Assembly (NCBI GenBank): GCA_003563465.1
Contig: PWVH01000032.1
Span: 1 to 8,069 of the forward strand
From: Coriobacteriaceae bacterium
GTDB taxonomy: Bacteria; Actinomycetota; Coriobacteriia; Anaerosomatales; SLCP01
Reading direction: 5' to 3'
DNA: 8,069 nucleotides
Made by a program: the position numbers and the translations under genes. The notes under the pieces are model-generated. The model was not told where the DNA came from. It did not search any database and saw only the letters and a program-made list of their open reading frames with translations. Positions 1 to 7,091 of this stretch are shown here, piece after piece (within the stretch, counting starts at the first letter, position 1; every line of letters starts with the position of its first letter).

Positions 1-2
1 CC

Positions 3-461
3 CGGGAAGGCCACGCCGAGGTCGCGGCGCTCCTGCTAGAGCATGGGGCCGACTTCGATGCGCGTAACGAGTATGGCTCCACGCCGCTGCACGAGGCTGC
101 ACGGGGCAGCCACATCGAGGTGGTGGCGCTCCTGCTCGACCGGGGGGCCGACGCTGGAATTCGGGACGCCAAAGGCGCCGCTCCCCTGGAGCACGCGCCG
201 TCGCTGTCCTACCCAGCAGGCCGTCTATGCACCATGCTTCTTGATCCGACTGCGGGCACCTCGTGGGACGACGTGCACGGGATAACGCCTCTCCACGTGG
301 CTGCCTTCGCGAGCCGTCCAGAGGCCGCAGAGATCCTGTTGCAACGCGGGGCCGAAACGCAAACCTGCGATCAAGATGGTTGGACGCCAGTCGATGTGGC
401 GCGGTTCCTAGGCAACACTGATGCTGCGAACTTGCTGGCCGAGAAGGCGCCGCGCGCCTGA
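3..461 (+). CDS. Ankyrin-repeat protein, C-terminal part (5' end outside the window)
   Basis: The frame is open from the first complete codon at base 3 to the TGA at 459-461, giving 152 visible residues; the start lies upstream of the window. It shows ankyrin repeats: the end of one repeat (GHAEVAALLLEHGAD, residues 3-17), a full repeat opening with GSTPLHEAA (25-57), a degenerate stretch (58-92), a full repeat opening with GITPLHVAA (93-125), and a last repeat with GWTPVDVAR that caps the protein (126-152). A GTG at 120 could be called as a start, but the repeat pattern runs through it without a break, so it is internal. Ankyrin repeats bind other proteins; no catalytic domain is visible in this part, so the partner and role are unknown. 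The gene converges on the CHAT gene with 58 bases between the stops, so it is probably a separate transcription unit. Confidence 0.9.
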   Translation, partial: REGHAEVAALLLEHGADFDARNEYGSTPLHEAARGSHIEVVALLLDRGADAGIRDAKGAAPLEHAPSLSYPAGRLCTMLLDPTAGTSWDDVHGITPLHVAAFASRPEAAEILLQRGAETQTCDQDGWTPVDVARFLGNTDAANLLAEKAPRA

Positions 462-506
462 ACAATGCCCCACCTGCTCGTACGGCGCGACCTTCCCGAC
501 CATCTG

Positions 507-529
507 TAGCGACTGACTCTCAGCCGCTA
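507..529. terminator. Imperfect hairpin between the convergent genes, possible weak terminator
   Basis: Bases 507-515 (TAGCGACTG) pair with 521-529 (CAGCCGCTA) with one A/C mismatch around a five-base loop, giving an eight-pair stem. It lies in the short gap between two convergent stop codons and includes the CHAT stop codon, a common position for a shared terminator. No T-run follows on either strand, so it is not a classical intrinsic terminator. It may be a chance structure. Confidence 0.3.
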
Positions 530-2874
530 GAAATCAAGCCCGCCCAGTGGTACGGATGGGCGGGGTCGTAGCCACCCCGAATCATGTCACCCCCTCGGCG
601 GAACTCTACTTGGGCATGGCGCAGCGCCTCCGGTGGTTCGAGTCCCGTCATCAGTCGGGCGTAGAACAGACGCGTCAAGTCGGCCGCAGCTTGGTCGTTT
701 ACTCTCCATAGAGTCGAGACCGTCCATCGGGACACGTACAGGAGGCCCCGCAGGAAGCCCCGGAACGCCTCACCAGAAGACCCGCCCACCCTGCCGGTCT
801 CGCAAGCCGCAGCGAAGAACAGTTCCAGACGTAATCCAGCGTCATATAGGTCCCGAACCCTCAGCGTCGAGGATGGGCCGCGGCCCTCGTGTGGCGCGAA
901 GACGAGCTTGCTCTGCATCGGGTAGTCGGTCTCGAAGACCCCGTGGCAACTGAGGTGAACGTGCGAGGCCGGCTTCACGAACTCTATGAACTCGCTCGCC
1001 GACACCGGCCCCCCACGCACGGTGCCCGCAATCTCACTTTCGGACGAATCGAGCAGCCCCCGGAGGGCCTCCGCCTCCTTTCTTGAGCTGCGCAGAGATA
1101 GTGCCGGGTCGACGACGGCCATCAGGTTTATCTGTTCTATCGGCACCATGTGTCGCAATGCGCGAATCGACGCCTGGGGCACCACCGAAACACTCGCGTG
1201 TGAGATGAGTGGCTTGTAGTCAGTGGCGCTAGGAAGCCCGAGCGCAGCGAATGGAATCCTGTACAGCGCTCCGCACGGCACCACGCAAAGCCGCAACCCT
1301 GATCGAGCGAACAGCCCATTCGATTGCAGTGGCCGCAGAAGGAGTGCGCCCAACTCCGACAGCGCAGGGACCCAACTCTCGTCCAAGGGCCCCGGGCCAC
1401 CTTTCCCCTCGCAAGCGACTATGAGCTCCTCAAGATCAGTTGTCAGATCATTGACCCGCGCGAGACTCGCGCCCCTCAACACGCCCCCATCGATGGCGCC
1501 GCCGGAACCAACGAGCAGATAGATGAGACCGGCGTTTCCCGGAAGAAAAGACAGTACGACCTCGTCGGATGCAAGGTGCTCTTGTATCTCAGTGGAATTC
1601 GCGACGCCCGCAGCGGGCAGCCCGGAGCGATTCAGACGCTCTCTCGAGACCCGGTAGATCTGCCGCTCGATAGCTTCGACCTCGGCAAGCAGCACTACCC
1701 GCTCGTCTCCCTGGGTCCCTGCTGCCGAGCGCAACGCTCGAACGCCAGTCTCCTGCAGATCGATGATGTCTGCGTCTAACTGCTGTAAGCGGGAGACTGC
1801 CAGAGCTCTGCGTCGACGCAGCCTCCAATCCAACTCGCATCCCCAGCTGTCGTCCATCGCGGCACGCACTAGCTCGCGACCGACGAAGCCGCTTCGGTAC
1901 CGTTCGGCGATATCGAACGCATCCTGTAGAGCCTCAGCCTTCTGCGCTTCATCCGCAGCAATCCATCGCGAAATAGCCACGTTGTATTCGACGCAGCCAA
2001 CGTGCAGGCGTCCGAAGTGGCGCATCATCGCCCAGTGACAGTCCTCGGTGTCTGCACGGGCAGTGGTTGCACGATCGAGGATGCTTAGGGCCTTCGACTG
2101 GAGTTCGCTTGCCCTGCCATGGCGCCCCTTCTTCGCGTGGAGTCTGGAGAGTGCGTACAGGTCGGTCGCAAGGCCTAACGCCAGCTCGCCGAGCGCCTGT
2201 TCGGCGTTGAGACCTTCGAGGTACTCGACATCAACTTGCAGGAGCTTGATCGCCTCATCCACATCGCCCAGATGATCTAAGAGCCGCGCGGCAATCTGCC
2301 GTGCGTGCACCGTATCTCGCGGAGTCGGTCCGTGAAGATCCCGTGCACGGACCCGCGCGTACACAGCATCAACGTTAGGCTGCTCGCCTCGATCGAGTGA
2401 AAGGACCGCCCTCTCCATCTCACACACCAGACGCGGGAAATCATTGTCGGCATGCTCCCTTAGAACCCATACCTCACCCAGGCGCTCTGACACCCAGTCA
2501 CGTAGCATGTCCCGACTGGCTTCGTCTGGGGCCCGATCGGCAGCATCGCGGACCGAGACGGCGAGAGCTTGAAGCGCATCAGCAAGTTCGGTCTCCAGCT
2601 GCGGAGAGAATGCCTTGCGATAGAATGCGGTTGCCTCGCTGAGGGTGGCGAGTCCTTGCCCGTAGTCGCCCAAATGCAGCTGGACACGCCCTCGCTCCTC
2701 GAGCAGCATGGCCCGCAGAGTGAGATCCGACGACTGCTGTAGCGCATCCCGGGCCTCCTGCAGTCGTGCAAGCGCAGCTTCCAGCTGGAACCCCCGCCGG
2801 AGCTCTCGCGCCTCGTCTAGCAGACGCCGTGACTCCTCAGCAGCGGGTATTCCTGTCTGGCGGTCGTCAGCCAT
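520..2874 (-). CDS. TPR-CHAT caspase-like peptidase
   Basis: A 784-residue protein. The N-terminal half is helical with TPR-like units (about 25-92 and 190-270, for example LGDYGQGLATLSEA and LGDVDEAIKLLQ), then a charged helical linker (about 300-425). The C-terminal part (about 430-784) is a CHAT domain, a clan CD peptidase related to caspases and separase. The expected dyad is present: His644 in LSCHG and Cys691 in AAACETG. The terminal HPYHWAGLIS is also typical of the family. The TPRs probably sense or bind a partner that controls proteolysis; the substrate is unknown. The protein is cytoplasmic, with no signal peptide or membrane segment. The ATG start at 2872-2874 has GAGG five bases upstream. 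It is the last gene of the run, 39 bases after the zinc-motif gene. By context (inference), the sigma-like protein or its partner could be substrate or activator. Confidence 0.93.
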   Translation of the reverse strand: MADDRQTGIPAAEESRRLLDEARELRRGFQLEAALARLQEARDALQQSSDLTLRAMLLEERGRVQLHLGDYGQGLATLSEATAFYRKAFSPQLETELADALQALAVSVRDAADRAPDEASRDMLRDWVSERLGEVWVLREHADNDFPRLVCEMERAVLSLDRGEQPNVDAVYARVRARDLHGPTPRDTVHARQIAARLLDHLGDVDEAIKLLQVDVEYLEGLNAEQALGELALGLATDLYALSRLHAKKGRHGRASELQSKALSILDRATTARADTEDCHWAMMRHFGRLHVGCVEYNVAISRWIAADEAQKAEALQDAFDIAERYRSGFVGRELVRAAMDDSWGCELDWRLRRRRALAVSRLQQLDADIIDLQETGVRALRSAAGTQGDERVVLLAEVEAIERQIYRVSRERLNRSGLPAAGVANSTEIQEHLASDEVVLSFLPGNAGLIYLLVGSGGAIDGGVLRGASLARVNDLTTDLEELIVACEGKGGPGPLDESWVPALSELGALLLRPLQSNGLFARSGLRLCVVPCGALYRIPFAALGLPSATDYKPLISHASVSVVPQASIRALRHMVPIEQINLMAVVDPALSLRSSRKEAEALRGLLDSSESEIAGTVRGGPVSASEFIEFVKPASHVHLSCHGVFETDYPMQSKLVFAPHEGRGPSSTLRVRDLYDAGLRLELFFAAACETGRVGGSSGEAFRGFLRGLLYVSRWTVSTLWRVNDQAAADLTRLFYARLMTGLEPPEALRHAQVEFRRGGDMIRGGYDPAHPYHWAGLISSG

Positions 2875-2913
2875 CGGAGCCTCACGTACTCGTGCGACAA
2901 GGGGGTCCTTTGC

Positions 2914-3675
2914 TTACTTCGTGTCGGTGGCACCCGGGTAATAGAAGAGCACCCAGACCGTGTCACCGAACCGCTTGTAAAGCCCGCCCTCGTGGGCACT
3001 CTCGGCAATGAGGAACGTCACTCTGTTGCCGTCGCGTTTCACCTCGACAGGCTGAACAGGTCCGATACTGTATCCCGAAGGCCCGCCCACGATGCATTGG
3101 GGTACGGACTCTTTGCCTTCCGGGGCATCCCCCTGCTTGGTGAGCTCGAGGTGGAGCGTACGCTCACCCATCCACAGGACCGCCTCAGGCTTCCAGCCTC
3201 CCGACTCAAGGACCTTTTCGGCCGGCAGCTTGACCCATGCGAATCCCGCACTGCTACCTCGGCTTACGCCTGTCGTGGGCTCACCCCGCACCATGGACAG
3301 CTCGGCAGGAGCCGGGACCTGAAGTGCCTCGCCTAGCCGGAGTCCTGCGTCCCGAAGCGCCGATAGAGCTGCCCCTAATGAGCTGCCCACATCACTCCGC
3401 ACTGATGCCGCCTCGCCAAGAAGGTGACGGAGCTGGGTCATGAGCCAGGCACCCGCGCTAACCGCTGTCACCTCAGCAGGCGTTCGCCCGTATCTCCTCT
3501 GCCTCGCGCTCATTAGATGCACGAAACGCTCGCTGCACTCCGGGCAAATCGCCGCATGCTGCGTCATGCCCTCGAGGAGCTCGTAGCGCTCATCCAATCC
3601 GATCGGTTGTCGATCTGCCTTGAGATAGGCTATCTCGAATTGCGTGTACTCCACGCACGAATCACACCCGCTCAC
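2914..3675 (-). CDS. Zinc-motif (anti-sigma-like) protein
   Basis: A 253-residue protein. Its N-terminus has CDSC (Cys4, Cys7) and then HAAICPEC, which is H-x3-C-x2-C (His40, Cys44, Cys47), the signature of zinc-binding anti-sigma (zf-HC2/ZAS) domains. An Ala/Leu-rich helical stretch follows (about 75-120). The last hundred or so residues look beta-rich and I do not recognise them. Many anti-sigma factors have a membrane helix; none is visible here, so the protein should be cytoplasmic. The start chosen is the GTG at 3673-3675, because AGGGGGTGA lies five bases upstream; a GTG three codons earlier (3682-3684) has its purine tract directly abutting. The gene overlaps the end of the sigma-like gene by 14 bases, so translation is probably coupled. 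A zinc-binding partner of the sigma-like protein is the simplest reading (inference). An alternative is a CHAT-associated adaptor. Confidence 0.8.
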   Translation of the reverse strand: MSGCDSCVEYTQFEIAYLKADRQPIGLDERYELLEGMTQHAAICPECSERFVHLMSARQRRYGRTPAEVTAVSAGAWLMTQLRHLLGEAASVRSDVGSSLGAALSALRDAGLRLGEALQVPAPAELSMVRGEPTTGVSRGSSAGFAWVKLPAEKVLESGGWKPEAVLWMGERTLHLELTKQGDAPEGKESVPQCIVGGPSGYSIGPVQPVEVKRDGNRVTFLIAESAHEGGLYKRFGDTVWVLFYYPGATDTK

Positions 3676-5779
3676 AGTCGTCACCCCCTCTTACCTGCTC
3701 CTGCGCCGAGTCGATTGCGCGCCTAAGGAGCGCAGTGAAGTCACGTCCGTACTTGCGATTGAAGTGCTCACAGCGTTCATAGAAACTAATCGGAGGCATT
3801 TCGGCTCGACCTGCGTCCTTGAGGAGCTTGGCACGATCCTCCTCGGCTTCTATTGTCTTTTTGAACAGCCCGGGTAGATTCAGGGTCTTGCCCCGCATTG
3901 CTGGGTCTCTGACTTTGTCGCACACTTCGCAACGCATCTCCAACCTCACGGTCTTCTCAGATCGCGTGGAGGGATTCGTGGTGTGGCTCTTGCGTCCGGT
4001 GGCCTTCGGGCACGAAGCGCATCCTGGCAGGAATACCGGGACTGCTTCGATAAGGAGATTCCGGAGGTCGGCCTCCGACTTGACAGTGGCCAGGAAGTCC
4101 CTCATGGGGCCGTAATCGTAAGAGCGACGGAGCGCAAGGACATCCTCTCGCCTACGGAGCACCGTCTCGCGGAATAAGAGCATGTCGTTCGGGCTCGACA
4201 TCGATACCGACATGTCGGGAGCGGTTGGCTTGAATCCCAGGGCATCGAGGACCTCGTCCCACGTCTCTTCCGGTCCGTCACCTCCGCCGTCAAACCGAAT
4301 CCCTTTCCCGTCTACGGAAACACCCGGTACAGACCAGCGACGTTGTTCGATTCCCGAACAGGCACCTATCACGTCGGTCACGCCTGCGAGACTGCCGACT
4401 CGCTCCATCTCTATGTCCGCGAGCTCAGACTTCTGGGCCATCAGAGTCTGGCTCAGCCCGGAAATGAGGGTTCGCTCAAGCACGAGACGAGCAGTCGAAT
4501 CCCTCCACCATTCGTTGGCGAAAAACCCGAGTCCGACGCTATCCGCCAGTCGACTGTTGTCGACGGCGTAGGAACGCACATCCTGATAGGCATCGGACAT
4601 TGCAAAGTCGCCAAGCTTACAGGCGGCGAGCACGTTGACCAAGGCGATCTGGACTCGAATCGGAGGGCCGTTCGAATGGCTGCTTTCGAGTACACTAGCC
4701 CGGTGGTCGCGATCAGTCATGAACCCCGGGGGGGCGTCTCCAGCCAACAGCGCCAGTTGCGATCCGCTTATCCATCCGGCGTCTCTGCAGTCGACCAGCA
4801 GGTCGACGATTCCGGACGCACCATCAGACTCCACACCGCGTAGGCCGTGAACCAATTTGCATAATTCAAGGCGCGCCTCTGCCGCAGGAGCACGCTTCTT
4901 GGCCAGCTCTCTAGTCTTGTTGTCATAGTCGCCCGGAAAGACGGCGGCTGCGAAGAGCCTGCGTGCCTCTCCCTGCCTATTCTGGTAGTCCGCCCGCTCG
5001 CGTTTAAGTGCGGCCAACTCTCGTTTGAACTCTTCTTCTGACAGTTCACCGCTATTGCGCCGTGCTTTCAGGTCTCGTTCCCATCCCGTGCCCTTCCACC
5101 AGCCGTACAGGCACTCTCGGACATATCGGCGGAACTCTCCTGCGGCGAGCAGGCCGATTCTCTCGGCCTCGGATATGTAGCAGAATTCCTCAGCCAACTG
5201 TATGGGATCTTCCGGATGGTGTCCGGCGATGTCTTCGTCTGGCTGAGGAAGCTCTGTCTGCGCAACAAAGTCGTAGCCCGTCCTAGAGTCCTCCTCGCCA
5301 TCGGTATCGCCCAGGGGTCTATCGAGTGGCATAACGTCAGGAAGGTGCCGTTTCTTCCGCTCATCGCTCAACACAATAGCCATCGCTGATAAGGACTTCT
5401 TGCGACTTGTCTGCGGCTTCCTGCCAGTGGTCTGGCGAGTCGTCAGGTAGTTCTGGAGACTCCGGTTGTCATCCCCCTCGCGCCAGTCGAACCTACTTGG
5501 GCTCTCCGCTAGCATGGTGAATGTTCGCTCGGCAAGTTCGTACGGTTCCCAGCCGACCTCGAGCGCCGCAGCGCGCCAGCCTTCCCAGTGGGCCGCATCA
5601 ACTAGCCGGACATAGACGTCGTGTTGGGCATCTTGATCCCCCTCCCGGAACGCTTTCCAAAGCTCGGCGTCCTTCCATCTCCTGCCTGTCGGTTTCGGTC
5701 TCGAGACAGCAAGCTCACCGGGTTCCTCTTCGGGTTCCTCTTCGAGCTCCCCATCGGGTACACAAGCCTCGTACTCCAT
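3662..5779 (-). CDS. Large sigma-70 region 2-like protein with C-terminal zinc ribbon
   Basis: A 705-residue protein. After an acidic N-terminus (11-24), residues 35-128 resemble region 2 of ECF sigma factors: LWKAFREGDQDAQHDVYVRL matches the usual opening helix, YELAERTFTMLAESPSRFD the core-binding and -10 helix area, and SLQNYLTTRQTTGRK the last, basic helix. No region 4 is recognisable. The middle (about 190-460) is helical and highly charged at 230-275. Cys587/Cys590 (CASC) and Cys617/Cys620 (CEVC) form a zinc-ribbon-like cluster. ECF sigma factors are usually about 200 residues, so this is a much enlarged relative, and promoter recognition is not certain. The frame is open upstream to 6115, but that stretch overlaps the membrane gene; the ATG at 5777-5779 has GGGGGAG four bases upstream and is preferred. 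It overlaps the zinc-motif gene. The sigma similarity is by eye and moderate. Confidence 0.82.
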   Translation of the reverse strand: MEYEACVPDGELEEEPEEEPGELAVSRPKPTGRRWKDAELWKAFREGDQDAQHDVYVRLVDAAHWEGWRAAALEVGWEPYELAERTFTMLAESPSRFDWREGDDNRSLQNYLTTRQTTGRKPQTSRKKSLSAMAIVLSDERKKRHLPDVMPLDRPLGDTDGEEDSRTGYDFVAQTELPQPDEDIAGHHPEDPIQLAEEFCYISEAERIGLLAAGEFRRYVRECLYGWWKGTGWERDLKARRNSGELSEEEFKRELAALKRERADYQNRQGEARRLFAAAVFPGDYDNKTRELAKKRAPAAEARLELCKLVHGLRGVESDGASGIVDLLVDCRDAGWISGSQLALLAGDAPPGFMTDRDHRASVLESSHSNGPPIRVQIALVNVLAACKLGDFAMSDAYQDVRSYAVDNSRLADSVGLGFFANEWWRDSTARLVLERTLISGLSQTLMAQKSELADIEMERVGSLAGVTDVIGACSGIEQRRWSVPGVSVDGKGIRFDGGGDGPEETWDEVLDALGFKPTAPDMSVSMSSPNDMLLFRETVLRRREDVLALRRSYDYGPMRDFLATVKSEADLRNLLIEAVPVFLPGCASCPKATGRKSHTTNPSTRSEKTVRLEMRCEVCDKVRDPAMRGKTLNLPGLFKKTIEAEEDRAKLLKDAGRAEMPPISFYERCEHFNRKYGRDFTALLRRAIDSAQEQVRGGDDCERV
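5720..5743. repeat. Perfect 12-base tandem duplication coding EEEPEEEP
   Basis: The 12-mer GGGTTCCTCTTC occurs twice head to tail (5720-5731 and 5732-5743). On the coding - strand it adds Glu-Glu-Glu-Pro twice in the acidic leader of the sigma-like protein (residues 13-20). The unit is a multiple of three, so copy changes would keep the frame. It is probably a replication-slippage product in a disordered segment. Confidence 0.85.
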
Positions 5780-5783
5780 GACA

Positions 5784-5790
5784 CTCCCCC
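5784..5790 (-). promoter_or_regulatory. Ribosome binding site that decides the start of the sigma-like gene
   Basis: The - strand reads GGGGGAG, then four bases, then ATG at 5779. The other in-frame ATGs upstream (5824, 5812) have no comparable site, so this favours the shorter 705-residue product. Confidence 0.6.
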
Positions 5791-5832
5791 AGGCGTCGGG
5801 TTCAGGTCGCATTGTACGATACATATTTGACA

Positions 5833-5874
5833 CCAGTGAGTCGACCTTATCAGCTGCTATTCGGGATTCACTGG
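5833..5874. repeat. Inverted repeat in front of the sigma-like gene
   Basis: CCAGTGAGTC (5833-5842) and GATTCACTGG (5865-5874) are inverted copies matching at nine of ten positions, with a 22-base spacer. It lies in the 110-base gap between the four-helix membrane gene and the sigma-like gene. On the - strand transcript it would give seven pairs, one A/C mismatch and two more pairs. No T-run follows, so it is not a clear terminator. It may be a protein-binding dyad or a leader RNA hairpin. A TACAAT, a good -10 match on the - strand, lies just downstream at 5811-5816 but has no convincing -35. Confidence 0.45.
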
Positions 5875-5889
5875 CGCTGTCGCGTCCGA

Positions 5890-6240
5890 CTAGCTGTCTG
5901 CAATCGACAATACGATGCCGAGCAGGAAGACCGCTGCGGCGAGAGCCAGGGCCACGAGCCCGACGATGATCAAGACCGTGGCGAGCAAGATGAGACCCGC
6001 CGTTTGGACTCCGGAAATAAGAGCAAGGGTAGCCGGTGGCTCCTGCCAGGGCGCGCTCATGTCCCTCGTAAGGAAGAGTACCACCAAGGAGGCGACCGCC
6101 AGGCATCCGCCCCACAGGACAAGCCAGGCGTTCTGCCAGTCAACGCCTCCGATGACAAGCAGAGTACCCCAGAGCCCAGCCAGGAGAACGGCGAAGATGT
6201 GCGCCCAGTCGGGCAGTCTGTGCCACAGGGTGTTGCCCAC
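5890..6240 (-). CDS. Small four-helix membrane protein
   Basis: A 116-residue protein, almost all hydrophobic, with four predicted membrane helices at about 12-32, 37-57, 71-93 and 94-113. The only polar loop of any length is between the second and third (TRDMSAPWQEPP). I do not recognise a family. The start chosen is the GTG at 6238-6240, which has AGAGAGG five bases upstream; the frame is open to a GTG at 6309, but that leader is Arg-rich and lacks such a site. The gene is 100 bases after the 74-residue protein gene and 110 bases before the sigma-like gene. It could anchor or signal for the neighbouring proteins, or form a pore as effectors of conflict systems do (inference only). Confidence 0.8.
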   Translation of the reverse strand: MGNTLWHRLPDWAHIFAVLLAGLWGTLLVIGGVDWQNAWLVLWGGCLAVASLVVLFLTRDMSAPWQEPPATLALISGVQTAGLILLATVLIIVGLVALALAAAVFLLGIVLSIADS

Positions 6241-6340
6241 CGTAACCTCTCTTCCTCGTAACCGTCCCTTTGTTGTTAGCGCCGCTGACCAGCGGGCAGG
6301 GAAACGCACACGGGCCTGCCGAACAGCGAAGCTGCAGCAT
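6241..6340. other. Intergenic gap with small inverted repeats
   Basis: This gap lies between two - strand genes. It holds a five-pair hairpin (CCGCT, loop GACC, AGCGG at 6282-6295) and a looser GGCAGG/CCTGCC pair (6295-6300 with 6315-6320). Neither is followed by a T-run on the transcribed strand. The ribosome binding site of the four-helix gene occupies 6246-6252. No gene was found here. Confidence 0.4.
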
Positions 6341-6565
6341 CTAGCCTCCCAAGTACGACACGTAGACCGAAAGAGACCAGAGAGTCGCCAATGCGGCTAC
6401 TACCGCCGCACCGAACTGCAGTAGCAAGGTCAACGGCTCCTGCGGGCCCTGCCGATACCTCTGCGTCGGTCCCGTGGGGCCACCCGCGCTCGCTCGAACG
6501 CCGTCGTCCTCGTACACGAGCTGACCGTACTCGTCGAGTCCGATGACGCGCCGTTCTCCCGTCAC
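6341..6565 (-). CDS. 74-residue protein with C-terminal membrane helix and terminal Gly-Gly
   Basis: A 74-residue protein. The N-terminal part (1-24) has a short beta-hairpin-like pattern (RRVIGLDEYGQLVYEDDG). A flexible Gly/Pro/Gln-rich linker follows (26-44), then one hydrophobic helix (about 45-71), and the protein ends LGG. The layout suggests a tail-anchored protein with its N-terminus in the cytoplasm. The start is the GTG at 6563-6565, because GGAGGTG (6572-6578) lies six bases upstream; the GTG three codons earlier is itself part of that ribosome binding site. I do not recognise a family. It lies 65 bases after the single-pass membrane gene. The terminal Gly-Gly next to an E1-like gene recalls ubiquitin-like modifiers, but the membrane helix directly before it argues against a normal beta-grasp fold. 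Confidence 0.75.
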   Translation of the reverse strand: MTGERRVIGLDEYGQLVYEDDGVRASAGGPTGPTQRYRQGPQEPLTLLLQFGAAVVAALATLWSLSVYVSYLGG

Positions 6566-6571
6566 CTCAAG

Positions 6572-6578
6572 CACCTCC
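6572..6578 (-). promoter_or_regulatory. Strong ribosome binding site of the 74-residue gene
   Basis: GGAGGTG on the - strand is a near-perfect anti-16S match, six bases before the GTG at 6565. It sets the start three codons downstream of the longest frame. Confidence 0.7.
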
Positions 6579-6630
6579 AGCGATCGTTACGACTCCTCGC
6601 GGGGAGATGGACACAGTTGTGCCACGATTC

Positions 6631-7089
6631 TCAGAGCACCCCTCGAGGATCAGCGGACCGCCCGCCCGCGTCCAGGCCCCGCTCTGGCCAAGCCGCCTGC
6701 CATGCGACCGGCGCGATCCGCTCCGCCCCGGGGAGGTCCGCCTCCGGCGCGCTCTGGTAGTGTCCCCGCTGCATCTGGGCCTCGCGCAAGACTCGCGGCG
6801 ACCACGCCAACATCGGCCAGGACCGCGCAACCACTTTGCTCAGCGGCATCTCGCGAACGACGTTGTACGCGAAGCACACCGCGTCGTAATCCTCGGCCAT
6901 CTCGGTGGGGTCGACCCCCTGTCGCGGGTAGGCGAGTTCCCGGTAGAGTTGCCGGGCGTGCTGGTGTAGCGAGGCGAGCCTGCGTCGGCGCAAGAGCCCT
7001 GCAGCGAGCAAGCCGCCGACGGCCACCGCAGCTAGCGCGATCCAGCACCAGGTATCGAACGTGACTGCCGGGTTGGTGAGATCTTGCAT
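6631..7089 (-). CDS. Single-pass membrane protein with cytoplasmic domain
   Basis: A 152-residue protein. One membrane helix (about 12-33) follows a short N-terminus, and the RRRR directly after it (34-37) predicts the N-terminus outside and the rest in the cytoplasm. The cytoplasmic part (38-115) looks helical, with YRELAYPRQGVDPTEMAEDYDAV falling within residues 49-71. The last 40 residues are rich in Ala, Pro and Gly and probably disordered. I recognise no family. The ATG at 7087-7089 has GGAG six bases upstream, and the ThiF-like gene stops only two bases before it, so the two are very probably co-translated. By context it may be a membrane partner of the ThiF-like enzyme. Confidence 0.83.
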   Translation of the reverse strand: MQDLTNPAVTFDTWCWIALAAVAVGGLLAAGLLRRRRLASLHQHARQLYRELAYPRQGVDPTEMAEDYDAVCFAYNVVREMPLSKVVARSWPMLAWSPRVLREAQMQRGHYQSAPEADLPGAERIAPVAWQAAWPERGLDAGGRSADPRGVL

Positions 7090-7091
7090 CG

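Noticed and set aside
4343..4843. + strand frame of 166 codons within the sigma-like gene
   Set aside because: It is antisense to a well-supported coding frame and has no recognisable domain.
5827..5832. TTGACA on the + strand as a promoter -35 box
   Set aside because: No acceptable -10 follows at 16-18 bases, and it would drive antisense transcription with no + strand gene ahead.
5780..6115. N-terminal extension of the sigma-like frame to 6115
   Set aside because: It overlaps the four-helix membrane gene, is Arg/Gly-rich without domain features, and the ATG at 5779 has a good ribosome binding site.
6282..6295. Five-pair GC hairpin as a terminator
   Set aside because: The stem is short and no T-run follows on the transcribed strand.
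5915..6424. Long + strand frames of 149 and 169 codons opposite the membrane genes
   Set aside because: Their composition is that of antisense shadows (Arg, Ser, Pro, Thr rich, no domain), while the - strand frames give clear membrane helices with ribosome binding sites.
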